Assembly: GCF_023278565.1 (NCBI RefSeq)
Contig: NC_064675.1
Coordinates: forward strand, 1,426,001-1,490,000
Length of the DNA stretch: 64,000 nucleotides
Reading direction: 5' to 3'
Origin: Colletotrichum lupini
Taxonomy: Eukaryota; Ascomycota; Sordariomycetes; Glomerellales; Glomerellaceae
The notes under the pieces are model-generated. The model had not been told where the DNA came from. It searched no databases and saw nothing but the letters and a program-made list of their open reading frames with translations. Each line of letters opens with the position of its first letter. The stretch's first letter is position 1. This document shows positions 22,465 through 34,600 of the stretch, in pieces. A program made the position numbers and the translations under genes.

Positions 22465-24668
22465 ATGATATGTGAAATTTGCGTTGGGGCGTTCCAACAC
22501 CGGAAGGGTTGGGTTCGCGATACCGACGAGGGCTCCGAGCCCACCATTTTACTTGCTCATCACGAATCGGTCGCGAGCCTTGAAGCTTCAGCCCTCGACG
22601 CTTGCGAGACATGTCGTCCGTTCTGGCTCCAGATCAGCGAGGAGGACCAGATTAGACTGAGAGAGTTCGACGCCACTTGGACCTCACGCCCTAGGGCAGG
22701 CGGTGCAAAGTCCTGGACACCTGGGCAACGGTTGGACGAGTTTGATGGTCTAGTGACTATGGGCGCAGTTGTCCTTCTCGAGGAACCGAGTCTAAAAGCC
22801 ATTGGGTCTGACTTGATGATATCCATTTCATTCGAGTCGGGATTCACGGATGAAATTCATTTTGATCAAAAAAATATTTCTGGTACTTATGTGGTACAGA
22901 GAGGTGATTGTAAGTAACACTGCCGGGTTGATGAGCCGTCAGCTTTTTCTAATGTGGTCGGCCACCAGACAAGGATGCCGGAAAGATGATACCGTTCTCC
23001 AGTAACAACACGGACTCCGAGGAAGCGTGGGCTAAAGCAAACTTATGGATGCAAACCTGTTTGTCTACTCACACGGCTTGCAACGTTGAGCTGAAAGCGG
23101 ATCCGTGGTATCCAACTCGATTGCTTGACCTCAAGGCTGGTTGCGAGGGAACAGATGTTGTCCGTCTGGTAATCACGGCAGAACACCGGCCTTCGCACAA
23201 TGATCGCTATGCGACCCTGAGTCATTGCTGGGGTTCAGCCCAGTTTCTGCAACTGAAGAAAGCCACGTGCGACGATTTCAAAAGAGGCATCGAGCTCTCC
23301 AAGCTTCCAAAGACATTCCGTGAAGCCGTGCAAGTCACTCGACAACTAGGCGTGCGGTACCTCTGGATCGACTCGCTGTGCATATTCCAGGATCGAGACG
23401 ATCTCTCCGACTGGCTGGTCGAAGCGGGTTTGATGCACAAAGTGTATTCAAACTCATTTTGCAACATCTCTGCAGCGGGAGCACGCGATAGTTCCAAGGG
23501 CCTTTTCTTCAAGCGGGATCCGAGAGTGAGCCTTACTACCGACATGTGCCTCAATGCAGAGGGGTTTGGACTGGAAACGGAATACACCGACTGCAGCATT
23601 ATCGACATGTCATTTTGGGGCCATGCCGTTGGGCAGTGTCATCTTAATAAGCGCGGCTGGGTTCTACAGGAGCGTCTGCTTTCACCACGCGTTCTCCACT
23701 TTGGCCGCGATCAACTCTTCTGGGAATGTAGAGAGCAAGCGGCGGGCGAGTGTTATCCAGAGAAGATGCCGGAAATCTTGGCAAACAGCGTTCCGACAAA
23801 ATTCAAGAGACTCAGTAAAGAAGCTTACGGCCCTGATGCAATGTCGCGAGAGAGAGAGCCGGACGACCCCACGTTCTACCATCGAATTTGGGATTTAATC
23901 GTGAGAGCGTATGGAAGCACCCGCTTGACTATGGCCTCCGACAAATTGTTGGCTCTTTCAGGCATAGCTCAGCATTTCGAAACTCTCGTTGACGACACCT
24001 ATGTCGTGGGGATGTGGCGGAAGCATTTAGCCAGCAATTTACTATGGCATGTTGATCAGGAGACGCAGGTCGACGGCTCTCCATCTATTCGGCCCGAGGT
24101 GTACAGGGCCCCATCATTCTCTTGGGCCTCAGTCGATGGCAAAATCATAACTGGACCCCTGATTGATCAATCGAAACTGCTAATAGAGGTGGAAGACGTC
24201 CGAATCGAGTACGTGTCGAAAAACAAGACGGGTCTGGTAAAAGGAGGCCATGTCGATCTTAGATGTTGTGTGCTGCCCTTCGAAATGTTTGTGAAGTCCG
24301 GCAGCCAACGCCGGTTCCTCTCTCTGAAAGTCAACGGTGTCATTGTCATAGCATCGAGGAAAGATCCGCAACGGAATATTGGTCCTCTGGTACACATGGA
24401 CATTGGCCAGGAAAGCTTCAACGACGAGAATACCACAGGATCGCTATACTACATTATCGCACAGAAGCAGGATGAACCTGATGGCTTTGTGAGGTGCCTT
24501 CTGCTGATGGCCGTAGATGAGAAGAGGAAGGTCTTCAAGAGGATTGGGCTGGCAGTAACCAACGATGCAGAAGAGATTGAGATGCTGCAGAATGGGACAC
24601 ATAACGCCGATGGAAGCTTATCGAACAATTGTGGTCTTGATGGAATTAGAACCATACGAATCATCTGA
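22465..24668 (+). CDS. HET-domain (heterokaryon incompatibility) protein
   Basis: HET domains trigger programmed cell death in non-self recognition between fungal individuals. Two exons, 22465-22909 and 22969-24668 (59-nt intron, GTAAGT...CAG, phase 1), give 714 residues. The start is the ATG giving MICEICVGAF. The N-terminal 150 residues carry paired cysteines (CEIC, CETC), usual upstream of HET domains. The domain begins near residue 229 with YATLSHCWG. It continues through LPKTFREAVQVTRQLGVRYL, WIDSLCIFQD and the KVYSNSFCNISA motif, and ends with RGWVLQERLL...LFWEC. The C-terminal 300 residues have no domain I recognise. The gene converges on the large ATPase gene with 151 bp between stop codons. 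No disruption is seen. The partner or allele specificity is unknown. Confidence 0.95.
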
Positions 24669-24819
24669 ATGCGAGAAGTGGCTAGTAAAATCTAGTAAAC
24701 TATCTGGTTGATAGAAGACGAGGGCGACCAAAGCAAGGAATCAGCAATGCTCTCAATCAGACCCTGTCAATTACGAACTCTAGCCTCAGACACTCCAAAC
24801 ACCAGGAAACTCAAAGTTA

Positions 24820-27800
24820 TCAAGCAGCTCTATTGCCTTGCATTGGGACCACCTGCCAAGTATGTTCCGTGAAGATCAGTGTGCCGTCCTGCTGTAAAGC
24901 ATACGGGTCCATGTAGACGTTGAAATCGATGTCCGACGTAGTAAGGTTGAAGACTCGAAGCAGCATGTAAACTGTGCAAGATCCTCCCGGGGACGTTGAC
25001 GCATCTGTGTAAGACCTCATCTGTGCATTTCCATGGAACGTTGATCAGCCAAATTGAGCAAAGCACCTGTTGCGAAAGGTTTCGAAGCCTTACCCTGTTG
25101 TACTGATACTTGCTCACGAAGAACGGCCTTGCAGCATCGCCGGGCGTAGTCTTGACTTCGATCAAGTATTGCGGTTTCTTGCCGATCCACTTGGTTCGCT
25201 CCAAATACCCCTTTTCGATAAGAATCTCGGTTAGAACTCCAAACCTGTCGTCGTAGACGATGTCGGCAGTCTCTTGACCTTCCCAAGGAGTCACGCAGGA
25301 ATATTCGGGATGGACTGCTACATATTTTCGCATCGTACTTTGCCAATTGTCCAGGCCAAATCCCGGAAGTGAAGGATTGAGATGTGAGAGCAGTTCATAA
25401 ACCTGAATGAAGCCAATTAGTAAAGATTCGTGAGTAGTCATCGAGGAACGTATCAAACAAAGCGAGCGTGTCTTATGTTCTCTGTACTCACAAAGAGCTC
25501 GCCGGCGGCGCCGATATTCTTGTCACTTCCCGAAGGTATCCACGGATTGGAACTTGGGCTTGAGACACATTCTGCTGACTGTCCTGTTCTTGTAGGATCA
25601 AAGTCAGGAAACGATCTACGCCGCGCAGAAAAGATGACGTTGTTGAGTATTCTCAGATACTCTGCGCTGAACGCATCGAGTCTAGGCAAGGCCGTAGCAG
25701 TGGGTGTCGTGGAAGTTTCCCCAAAATGAAAGATGTCTGGTGGTAGGCTTGCGGCGGCTGCATCGACAGGTGAGTTCGGCTGCAAGCGATAACTTCTGTT
25801 GCTATCAGGAGAAGCGGGAGTACTTGTCTGCTGCGTAAATGTAGGATGAGTAACAGCAGGTCCTGAAACGAAACGGGGCCCCGTCAAAGAGAAGGGTCTT
25901 ATGGGCATCTCAGCCGCGAAACCTTGGCGTTGAGAGTCTGCCACCGGTGGAGGCGAGGCATCAGATCTCTCTTCGAACTCTTGGCCTTGATCGTCTTCAT
26001 TAATACCGCCCAAGTCAATAATCCCTTCTGCCTCTAGGATCTGTGACACGCTTTGGATCGGTGCGTTGAGAGCTGAGCTCATTGCACTGATGGCTCGGTG
26101 TGGTATTGCACCACAAATTTGTGTCTCGGGTTCTGTCATGACCCACTCCAGAAGACGCCTTGGAAGACTCGAGTGATAACAGAAATCCTGCCTCTCTTTG
26201 CTCAGAGGGACGTATATCTGTAAGCGACCAGCCGCCTCTCGGATGTGAAGCTCGCTTGATGACTTGGCATGGATGTGTGCTTTACCATCCTGAACAAGGT
26301 GAATCTCAGATGAGATTCCATGCGTTTCGAATACTTCGGTGGCACAGAGTGTGTGATATAGACCATGGACGTCGTCCGAACGAGGACTGTTGAAGTGAGA
26401 CGCAACCCTAGTGTCGTTACCAGGTCAGTGAAACTTCCAGCTTGAGAACCACCTGAATGAGAGTTCAGGCAGGGAAGTCTGTTATCAAATACCTAGAGAT
26501 TCCACCTGCTCTCCTTCTAATATCTCTATCAGGACGTTGCACTCTGATTTGAGAATCGCTGGCAACAGTAGAGATTTCCTTTACGGAAGAGGAGAGATAT
26601 CGGGAATCTAAACCTAACCAAGAAAAGAAGTTACTGAGCCTATGAACTTCATCAAGAGAAAAGTCCAGAAACTTGACTTTAGAAGCAAATATCGTGGCTA
26701 AGGGTTTGCGGTCCCTAATAACGAAATGTGTGCGAAAAGTCTCGAGACAGACCTGCCCATTTGGATATTCAACGGGAAATATGGCACTTTCCAGTAACTG
26801 CTCTGGGTCAGGGTACAACGTTGCAGTCTGAAGAAGGGTGTTCACCGCCCATATTGTTTCTTTAACTTCGGCAATGGTGGCGGCTGTTTGCTCAGTCCCC
26901 TTCTTCAGAAGCTCATCGCATGCCATTGCAAGAGTTAGTCTTTGTACCCCGAGTGTTTCGACGAAGAAGTCTTCCAAGTCTTCGTAGATGGAGCTGAGAG
27001 TCGTTCGTCCCTGAATCTTAGCCCCGCTTGACCATAAGCACTCGGCTGTTGTACACCATCTGAACGTCTCGCCATTCGGAACGAATATGAGAGGCGTTGT
27101 CCTGAAGAGGGTCCTGGAATTGACAAAGTCAGACACCTTTCGTTAAAAATGAGCTATGAAACATACCTGAAGTCCTTCAATTGACTTTCTGACATGTCGC
27201 AGGCGTGAATAAACTCGTAAATTTCCACAACCCAGTCGAAATCATCGCAATTCGCACCCTTCATGTGCTTCAGCTCCTGTATGCAGCATTTTTCGTCCCA
27301 ATCTCCTATTCCCAGTGTCACCTTCATAAACCTCTCCAGAGAATCCACAGGATCTTCGGAGCAATCGTTCGTGAATCGCCCTTCAAGAGCAGTGTAAGCG
27401 TACGGAACACCTGGGGCTGCCCAGACACAGGTATCCGGCCTTCTCCAGGTCAGTATGCCGTCCTCAACTGCAGAGATTCTAAGAGGGGCCGTTCTTTGTT
27501 CTTCTTGATTGTTGTATATGGGAACCAAGATGCAATGTCTCTGGCGGCAGAAGTTTCTACGTCTTATCAATTACTTGTCGCTTGTCAATTTCTTTGGAAA
27601 CTGGGGTGTAGCTCCTTACCTCACAACTGTGGCAACTTGATCTTTGGATGCAGACTCCTCACACCGAAGTTGTATCATTTCGTAGAGACCCAGAATCTTT
27701 CTATAGCTCCCTTGTTGTGGCTGACCTTCAATAACCTTTTCAAGAATTGACAAACGCAAGTTCACGTCATCTCGAGCTCGGACACCAAGCTCGTTGACTA

Positions 27801-30513
27801 AGAAGCCCCATTTTGAATGATATGAGGCAGAATGTGCGGCTTCATCGATTTGAAGGAAGCTGATTGTTGAATCTCCAAGGTACGAAGAGACAACAGCCTG
27901 GAGCTCTAACAGTGGCAGAAACGTCTCCGCGAGTGGGTAGTCCCTGCCGTCCTTGCATGTGATGTTGAGGTCTCGAAGGTTGCGAAGGAATTTCGAGGTC
28001 CTCGAGTCATCATGATTCAGCAGAATCCAATGATGTTGAAGTGCCTCGATGAAGCTTTCGGGACGAAAAATGCGGACAAAGTCGAGCTCGGGAGAAAGAC
28101 TTTCCGGAGACGTAGAAGAGGTTAGTCTCAGCCGACGGCGTATTCGCAGAACACGCTCAAGCCAATCAAACCATGCCTGCTCCGATCCCGCCGGTGTCTC
28201 TGGAGGGTGTTCAGAGTACTGATCGTGCAAAAATGACACAAAGAACCCATCTGGCTGATTTGGTGTAGGCTGTAAAAGACGGCAAGGCTCATAGGGACCG
28301 CTTGTGGCGAGGTAGACATCTTGGCGATGAGGTAGCTGAATCTCCATTGTCTGATCAAAGACAAAGAGCTTAGTGATTTCAGTTGAGCTTTCTACACCGG
28401 AAGAAGTATGGTGGTAAGATGAATATAGAAACTTCATGTTGTTGACGGATGCTAGCAGAGTACCCTCGGTCTTCGAAGTCGGGACTGGAGCTTCAAAGAT
28501 CAATTGTTGGACCTCTTCAACCATTGCCGTTTGAACACCGAGCAGTTGAAAGAGCTTGTAACGATCATCGACAGCAGATGCCTCTGGGCAGATGAGAGAC
28601 AAGGGAAGATCTGCGGGGATTTCAAGACCATTCCGACAGAAGGGGAAGTAAATGGGTCGTCTGTTTTGATTAATCGAGGTCCAACTGCCATCCCTTAGAG
28701 GTATGATGTCCAAAGTGTGAATTCTCGCTAGGCTCTGTGGGGACGCGGTAGCGACGAGTCTCTGAATCGTACTGGCAGCTAGTGAATGCCATTGCGTACT
28801 GGTGGACGGATTCTTCATTCTTGATTTACCAGCCGGTTGGCCAAGGTCCCGTTCCATCCGAGCTATTCTCTCGTCTGCTGACAGCCATTTCAGACCGTAC
28901 GGCTCAAGTAAGCTTAGATCCTTGATCTGGTATTCTTCGGCAACATAGATCTCAGCATCAAGGTCGTCGAATAACGGAGTCCCAGCTTCGTCGAGCCAAT
29001 TGGACTGTAGGCGACGCAGCGAGTGAATGCCGCCCAGGTGACCACTCCCCCTTGTGCGAAGAATCTTGCTCGTCTTGATACGGCTTACAATGTCTTCGAG
29101 CAAGCCACTCCAGAAGCTATCCCAAGGGTATGAATGTCTCTGTGGAAGCCACCTCATCCATTGAAATTGCAACATGGGATGTTGGCACATCTCCTCCACG
29201 GCTTTGAGGAAACAAGTCGCGATACCATTTCTGATTGCCAAGTTACGTGCAGATGAAATCACAATTCCTTCGCGAGACGAGTTGGTGACGAAATCAGCTT
29301 GGATGATGAACTGCTTGTAATCAGCACAGGCTTGAAGCAATGTTGTGGATGGAAAGTTCTTTGCTGCAAAGGCCTACTTACCTTGAAGCCCAAGGGCATC
29401 ATTGGAAGGAACGCGAAAACTGGCTGGTTATCAATGATGGGGGTGTAGTCATCGGTAAGTGGGAAAGCCAGGATAACTTCAGTCTCAGCATCCGCACGGC
29501 CATTGCCTTCAGAAAGCTCCCTATTTTCGTTTGGAGGAGCATCTCGAATCACTTGACGTGTGACGTGATGCTTTCTCTGGACAGTCTCGCCGGAAGAAGA
29601 CTCACGGTCGGATAGCCATACTCTCTCTATGAGAGTGTTCGAACTTGAAGTTGAGAAGGAATACTCCACTCGTTTTGTTTCCGTGTCATTGTCGTCGTGA
29701 AACTGGATTTCGATGCGTCGCAGATTCCTCAGAAAAAGCAAAACTGTGATTGGAAGGTTTTCGAACTCTCTGTTAATTTCCTCCCTCTGCCGCGCCGCCT
29801 CTGAGAGAGAAGTGTCATCGTACTGATGAAGATGAAGTGTAATGGAACTTGAAGCTTGTTCACACTGCGGGATAAAGTCTGGTTCCCAGACAGGGGTAAC
29901 CATCCCCAACCCACTGTCGCCCTTTCGATGGGTGAAGCTGAAGGAAAAGTCGTTCGAGAGAATGTTGACTTTGTAGGCAGCCATGAAGACGGATTTGAAG
30001 CCGATACCTTTTTCCCCGATGTAACCATGACTGCGATTCTTTGAGCTCTGGCCAATCGCACAGATGGCTTTGAGGTCGTGATAGGTGAAGCCATCCTCGT
30101 TGCACTCAATTTTGATACGTTCTCGGTACACACTAAACTTTACAAAAGGCTCAACACCCCGACTGTTTGCTGCAACGAACTTATTGTCATCGGCGTTTTG
30201 AAGAAGTTCGAAGACAAAGCGGGCATGACTAGTGTTGAGATTCTTTGCCAAGCTTCAGTCACGATTAGCAGCTGTCGAAGTTGCAACTGAGCAGACCTAA
30301 TTGATGAGCGGTTGTAGCATACGTCAAAATCGAGGAACCGATCAGTTGATCTTTCTGTAATAGAGCCTTTTCTACGACAGATCGAATGCGTTGATTCATG
30401 GCTCCAATCTCCGTCAAGTCGCTCTCAGAAACAATGCCATGCTCCTCGGCAATCCCTTCCACGAGTTCCCTTGCGGTAGGTTGGTGGGCAGTTCGCCCTG
30501 GCGCAGCTGCCAT
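24820..30513 (-). CDS. Large HSP90/sacsin-like ATPase with NO VEIN-type C-terminal domain
   Basis: Eight exons (30323-30513, 29382-30252, 27620-29310, 27167-27556, 26493-27113, 25492-26407, 25094-25402, 24820-25020) keep one frame over 1,729 residues. Introns are 53-89 nt. Residues about 65-150 hold a GHKL/HSP90 ATPase fold: FELLQNADDN (78-87, the Mg/ATP-binding Asn helix), NEDGF (115-119) and YIGEKGIGFKS (141-151, the glycine-rich lid). A long middle part without recognisable domain includes GFKFIIQADF and PLIFVPNGE. Residues about 1560-1685 resemble the NO VEIN C-terminal domain. They include DNWQSTMRKYV, ETADIVYDD, YLIEVKTT and FFVSKYQYNR, and the D...EVK pattern resembles a PD-(D/E)xK nuclease core. 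Related fungal proteins are uncharacterised. The convergent HET gene next door suggests, but does not prove, a shared role in recognition or stress. Confidence 0.85.
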
Positions 30514-31237
30514 GTCGTACGTTAGTGATCGTCTTCACGAAGCAAGTCGCAGAGTCTCAATCGTCGTTGTTGAAATCCGAAGGACTAAAAGTGAAATGCG
30601 AGTCGAGAAATGTTTGAATCGAGTCATTTCCCCGCCAAGATCTCTTGTCGCGGACTTGACGCCACCAAGTCATTTTGGACCAACCACAGGCAACACCAGA
30701 AAACAATATTGAAATAAACCTAGCAACTCGCATGTGCCCAGACTGCGGCTGACTTAATTTTCACCAATGCGGCAATTCACTCATAGAAACAAATCAAGTG
30801 ATTCACCGGGCTTCCACTCAATAAATGCAGAGTCAGACCACTCATGCGTCTCACAACAAAGCCTGAGAATTCGGTTCTGCGCGGAAAACTCTTGTCGACG
30901 AGGACCTCAATTGGTCCGGACATTACGCTTTGGGTTTTAATACCAATGTGATGATAAGAGCATCGATGGCATCCTCAGGAAGAAATGGAGCTTAGATTGA
31001 CGAATGCAATTCGATTCTTTTTGTGTACCCGCAATCACCGACTGCCAAGTATGTACTGAATATATGCATACATGGAATAAAATACTTACACTCCGGAGGA
31101 GTCCTCAAGAAGGGTGGCCTCTAGCTCCTCCATGTGATGGACCAGAGAGTCATTCGGCTATCACGACACCTCAAAAGCCAAAAACGTTTTTGATGGTTGT
31201 GTCGCCCAAAGCTTGACTACCTAGTCAACGCTGTCGC
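30514..31237. other. Intergenic region
   Basis: Lies between the start of the large ATPase gene and the 3' end of the split AA9 gene. I see no gene. The ATPase promoter should lie just above 30513. Confidence 0.5.
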
Positions 31238-31517
31238 TCAGCAGTCGGCCTTGGCGCCAACATCCGACGAGGCGGAGCTGGGTCCAGCGACGGTAACGGA
31301 CTTATCGCCGGAAGATCCGTCGGCGCTGCCGCGGGTGGTGCCGCCAGGGATAACATCGGGGCCAGGGATGGTGTTATAGGAGGTTGAGCTGCCCCAAAGA
31401 CTAAAGTTAACGGCCGCATCAGCTTGCTTATAGACGCCGGGAATCTTAACACCAGTGCCAGGCATGGTCGTAGCAGTGTTTCCAGTAACCTCAAGCTGGG
31501 CGCAGGCATAGTAGAAC
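31238..31517 (-). pseudogene. AA9 lytic polysaccharide monooxygenase, 3' part (separated by retrotransposon)
   Basis: This stretch encodes the last 91 residues of an AA9 (former GH61) enzyme: YYACAQLEV, then PGTGVKIPG and YNTIPGPDV, then a Ser/Gly-rich tail ending in KADC. The first Tyr codon is split by the insertion. Tyr of the YACAQ motif is the axial copper-site tyrosine of the family. The 5' part lies at 47217-47775, 15.7 kb away on the same strand. Its reading frame joins this one exactly when AGAAC (31513-31517 and 47217-47221) is counted once. No stop or frameshift is seen in this part, so decay is confined to the insertion. It has no start codon or promoter of its own. Confidence 0.93.
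31513..31517 (+). repeat. Target-site duplication AGAAC, left copy
   Basis: Five bases of AA9 coding sequence repeated at 47217-47221, directly outside the two LTRs of the outer copia element. This is the size usual for LTR retrotransposons. Confidence 0.85.
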
Positions 31518-31694
31518 TATCACGAGTTATAGCACGCAGCAATGGGCATACGGAGTATAATAAAAGTAGCTTAACTATTAAAATAGAAATAGATAAAAAG
31601 AAAAGGTCTATATATATAATATCTAAGATAGACACGTGTTTTAGTACATAACGGGCACTTTATAAGGTATAATTACTATCCCTATTACGTAATA
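31518..31694 (-). repeat. LTR of outer copia element (3' LTR in element orientation)
   Basis: Aligns over its full length with 47045-47216. Landmarks are GAGTATAATAAAAGTAGCTTA and AACGGGCACTTT, and both end in CCCTATTACGTAATA. Differences are mostly C/T and G/A changes, plus a length difference in an A-rich tract. The first 35 bp kept more G and C than the matching part of the other copy. Confidence 0.88.
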
Positions 31695-34600
31695 TACCCC
31701 CTAATTACTATTACTAAGGAGCTATTATACTTAAAATAGAATTTTTAAATACCCTTATAAAGGCCTAATTTAATTAAATATAAATTAAAAAAAAATAAGT
31801 ATAAGGGATATATATTTTTTAAACCGCGTTTATTATAAATATATCCCTTTATTTAAAATAAATAGAATCCTAATTTAGAATAGTACGTATTTTACTATTT
31901 TTAATATATAAATTACTAAGGGCGAGGCTACCTAGCTACTTTACGTATATCTAAATTCTCGTAATATTATTTAATTATTATTATTTTTTCTTTTTTTAAC
32001 CTCTTATAATTATTATAAATACCCCCGTTTATTATATACGCGCGCTTATATTATTAAATCGTTTACTAATTTTATTTTAAATGTAAATATTTAATATATT
32101 TAAAAATAATAATAAGTTTTATATAATTTTTATAATACTTCTTATATACGTATTATATAGTTTATTAAGAGTTTAAATAAGTAATAATACTAACGAGCCT
32201 TTTTAAGTTATTATCCCCCCTTATAATTTCTTATTTACTTATTAAAGCCTAGTTACTAAGCTCTCCCTCCCTGATTAAAAAAATATTAAGGTTACTAATT
32301 AAAATGCCGAGGATTTTATTAAGTTTAAAGCTCTTTTTAATAACTATAATAAAAATAATAATAAAATAAATAGTAATAATAAAAGCTCTAATAGGCTTTT
32401 ACTTATCCCCCCCTTAGAATTTAAAAATAAAAATAAAAATAGTTTAAATAATAAACCCTTTAAAAAAAGTATATTATATACTTATTATTTTAAGAGTTTA
32501 TATTTAATATTATTTTAAAATTTAAAAAAACATAAAGCTAGCTCTTTTTAAAAAGGTAATAAGAAATAAAAAAGAATATTAAAAAACTAAAGTACTCTTT
32601 TTAATAAGTATAATTCTTTTTATTATTCTAGGCCTATTTAACGTATACTTAGTCCTTAAAAAGCTTAAAAAAGAGGTTTTTAAAGAACGGGAGATCTAGT
32701 ACCTACCCTATTTTAAAATAGCCCTTTAATATACCGACCCTAAGAATAGTAATTATTATTTTATAAAAAGTAGTAGTTAGTATATATACTACTTTAATAG
32801 CTATTTAGCTATTTAGCTAAAGAGTATATTAATATATTAGTCGTTTTATAATTAATAACCTAGGCCCTTATTAAAGTTATTATAAATAGCGCTCCCTTTT
32901 TTATAAATATATTATCCTTTTTTATTATTAAAAAGCGTATTTTGCATTATAGTTTTAATAAAATATTACTAAGCTTTATAATATCGTTTACCAAATATAT
33001 AATAATTAAAAAATATATAAAAATTATATTAGCTTTTATATAGAGGACTTTTTTAATATATACCCCTAGTCCTCTCTCGTACTTATTATAGTTATTTATA
33101 ACTAACTTTTTATTATATTACTCGCTTTTATATTCTAAGTTATTAGCTTAATAATCGTTCTAGCTCCTATACCCCCTACTACCCCCGCTACTTCTAGTTT
33201 TATAAATTTTAAAATATATAAAATACGTTTTTTAATACGTATACTAACCCTCTTTTTTAATAACGCTATATTCTTAGTAATTACGTATTTTATAAACTAA
33301 GAGTTTAAATAATAAATATAAGCCCAGGTCTTATTTATATATATATATATCTTCTAAAATAAGGTTATTTTAAGAGTTTAGGCCTTTAAGCTATAAAAAG
33401 TTTTTATTTTATTTATTTTAAGCCTCTAGGCCGCATTTTAAGTTCTATTTATTATTTATTTTTAGGTATTAAATCTTTTTAAGTATAGCCTAAATTAATT
33501 ATTTTTAACTATTTTAACTATTTATAATAACTTTTTATATATTATAAAAGTTAAGAAGTATATAAAAATGTTCGAACTTAGCTCGTAAAAGGTTTTTAAT
33601 AAGTCTATTTACTAATATATATTTTATTAATATATAAATAACCTCGAAACTATTTTTAATATACTCTTATTTTAACTATATATTTTATATATTAATATAA
33701 TAAAGTTAAGTAGCTATTCTTTTTCTTTTTCTTATAATAAGTTAAATCGTTTACTAATTATTATAATTAACTAACTCTACTTTTTCTAAGTTAAGGGTAA
33801 TATTTTTAAAAAAGCGCTTTAGAATTATAGTCTTTTTTACAGTTTTTTTAAAATAAAAAAGCTTAGCTTCGGTAGTTAATATTATAATTATTACTTAGTA
33901 TGCTAATTTTTATTAAATTAGGCTACTAAAAAGGAATATTATATATCCCTAGGATAATTATTATATTACTTTATTATTTATAAAGCTAGTATCTCTAGCT
34001 AGAAATAATAATTATATACTTAATATACTACTATAATAGAGTATAAAATATCTCGTTATATAAAAATATTAAATATAATAATTAATTACTTTAACATAAA
34101 TTACGCTTAGGTTAGTTAGGAACCGTAATAATTACGAATAAATAAAAATAATATCTAGTTTAATTATAATAGTTATATAAAGTATACTCCCGACCTTTTT
34201 TTAATAACTCTTTATTTCCTCTTTTATTACCTACCCCTCGTTTAGTTTAAACTTTTCTTAAAGAAGAGGGGTAGCTAAATATAATAAATTTATAAGGTCG
34301 AAGCGCTTAGTAACTCGCTCGATATATATATTATAAATAAAATAAACTTTATAAATAGTACGGTTTTATAAAATCCGCACTCTAAAAAAGTAATTAATCG
34401 GTTTATTCTCTTTAAAGTTAATATATTTTTTTATATTATTAACGATCCCTTAAGCTACTTTTTAGTCGTTTTAATAATATAAAATAATAAAGTTATTAAT
34501 ATAAAATACTAATATTACTTTCCTATTTACGGTTTAATAAATATAGATCTCTTTATAACTATATATTATACTTATACTACGGAATATAAAAATAAAAGTT

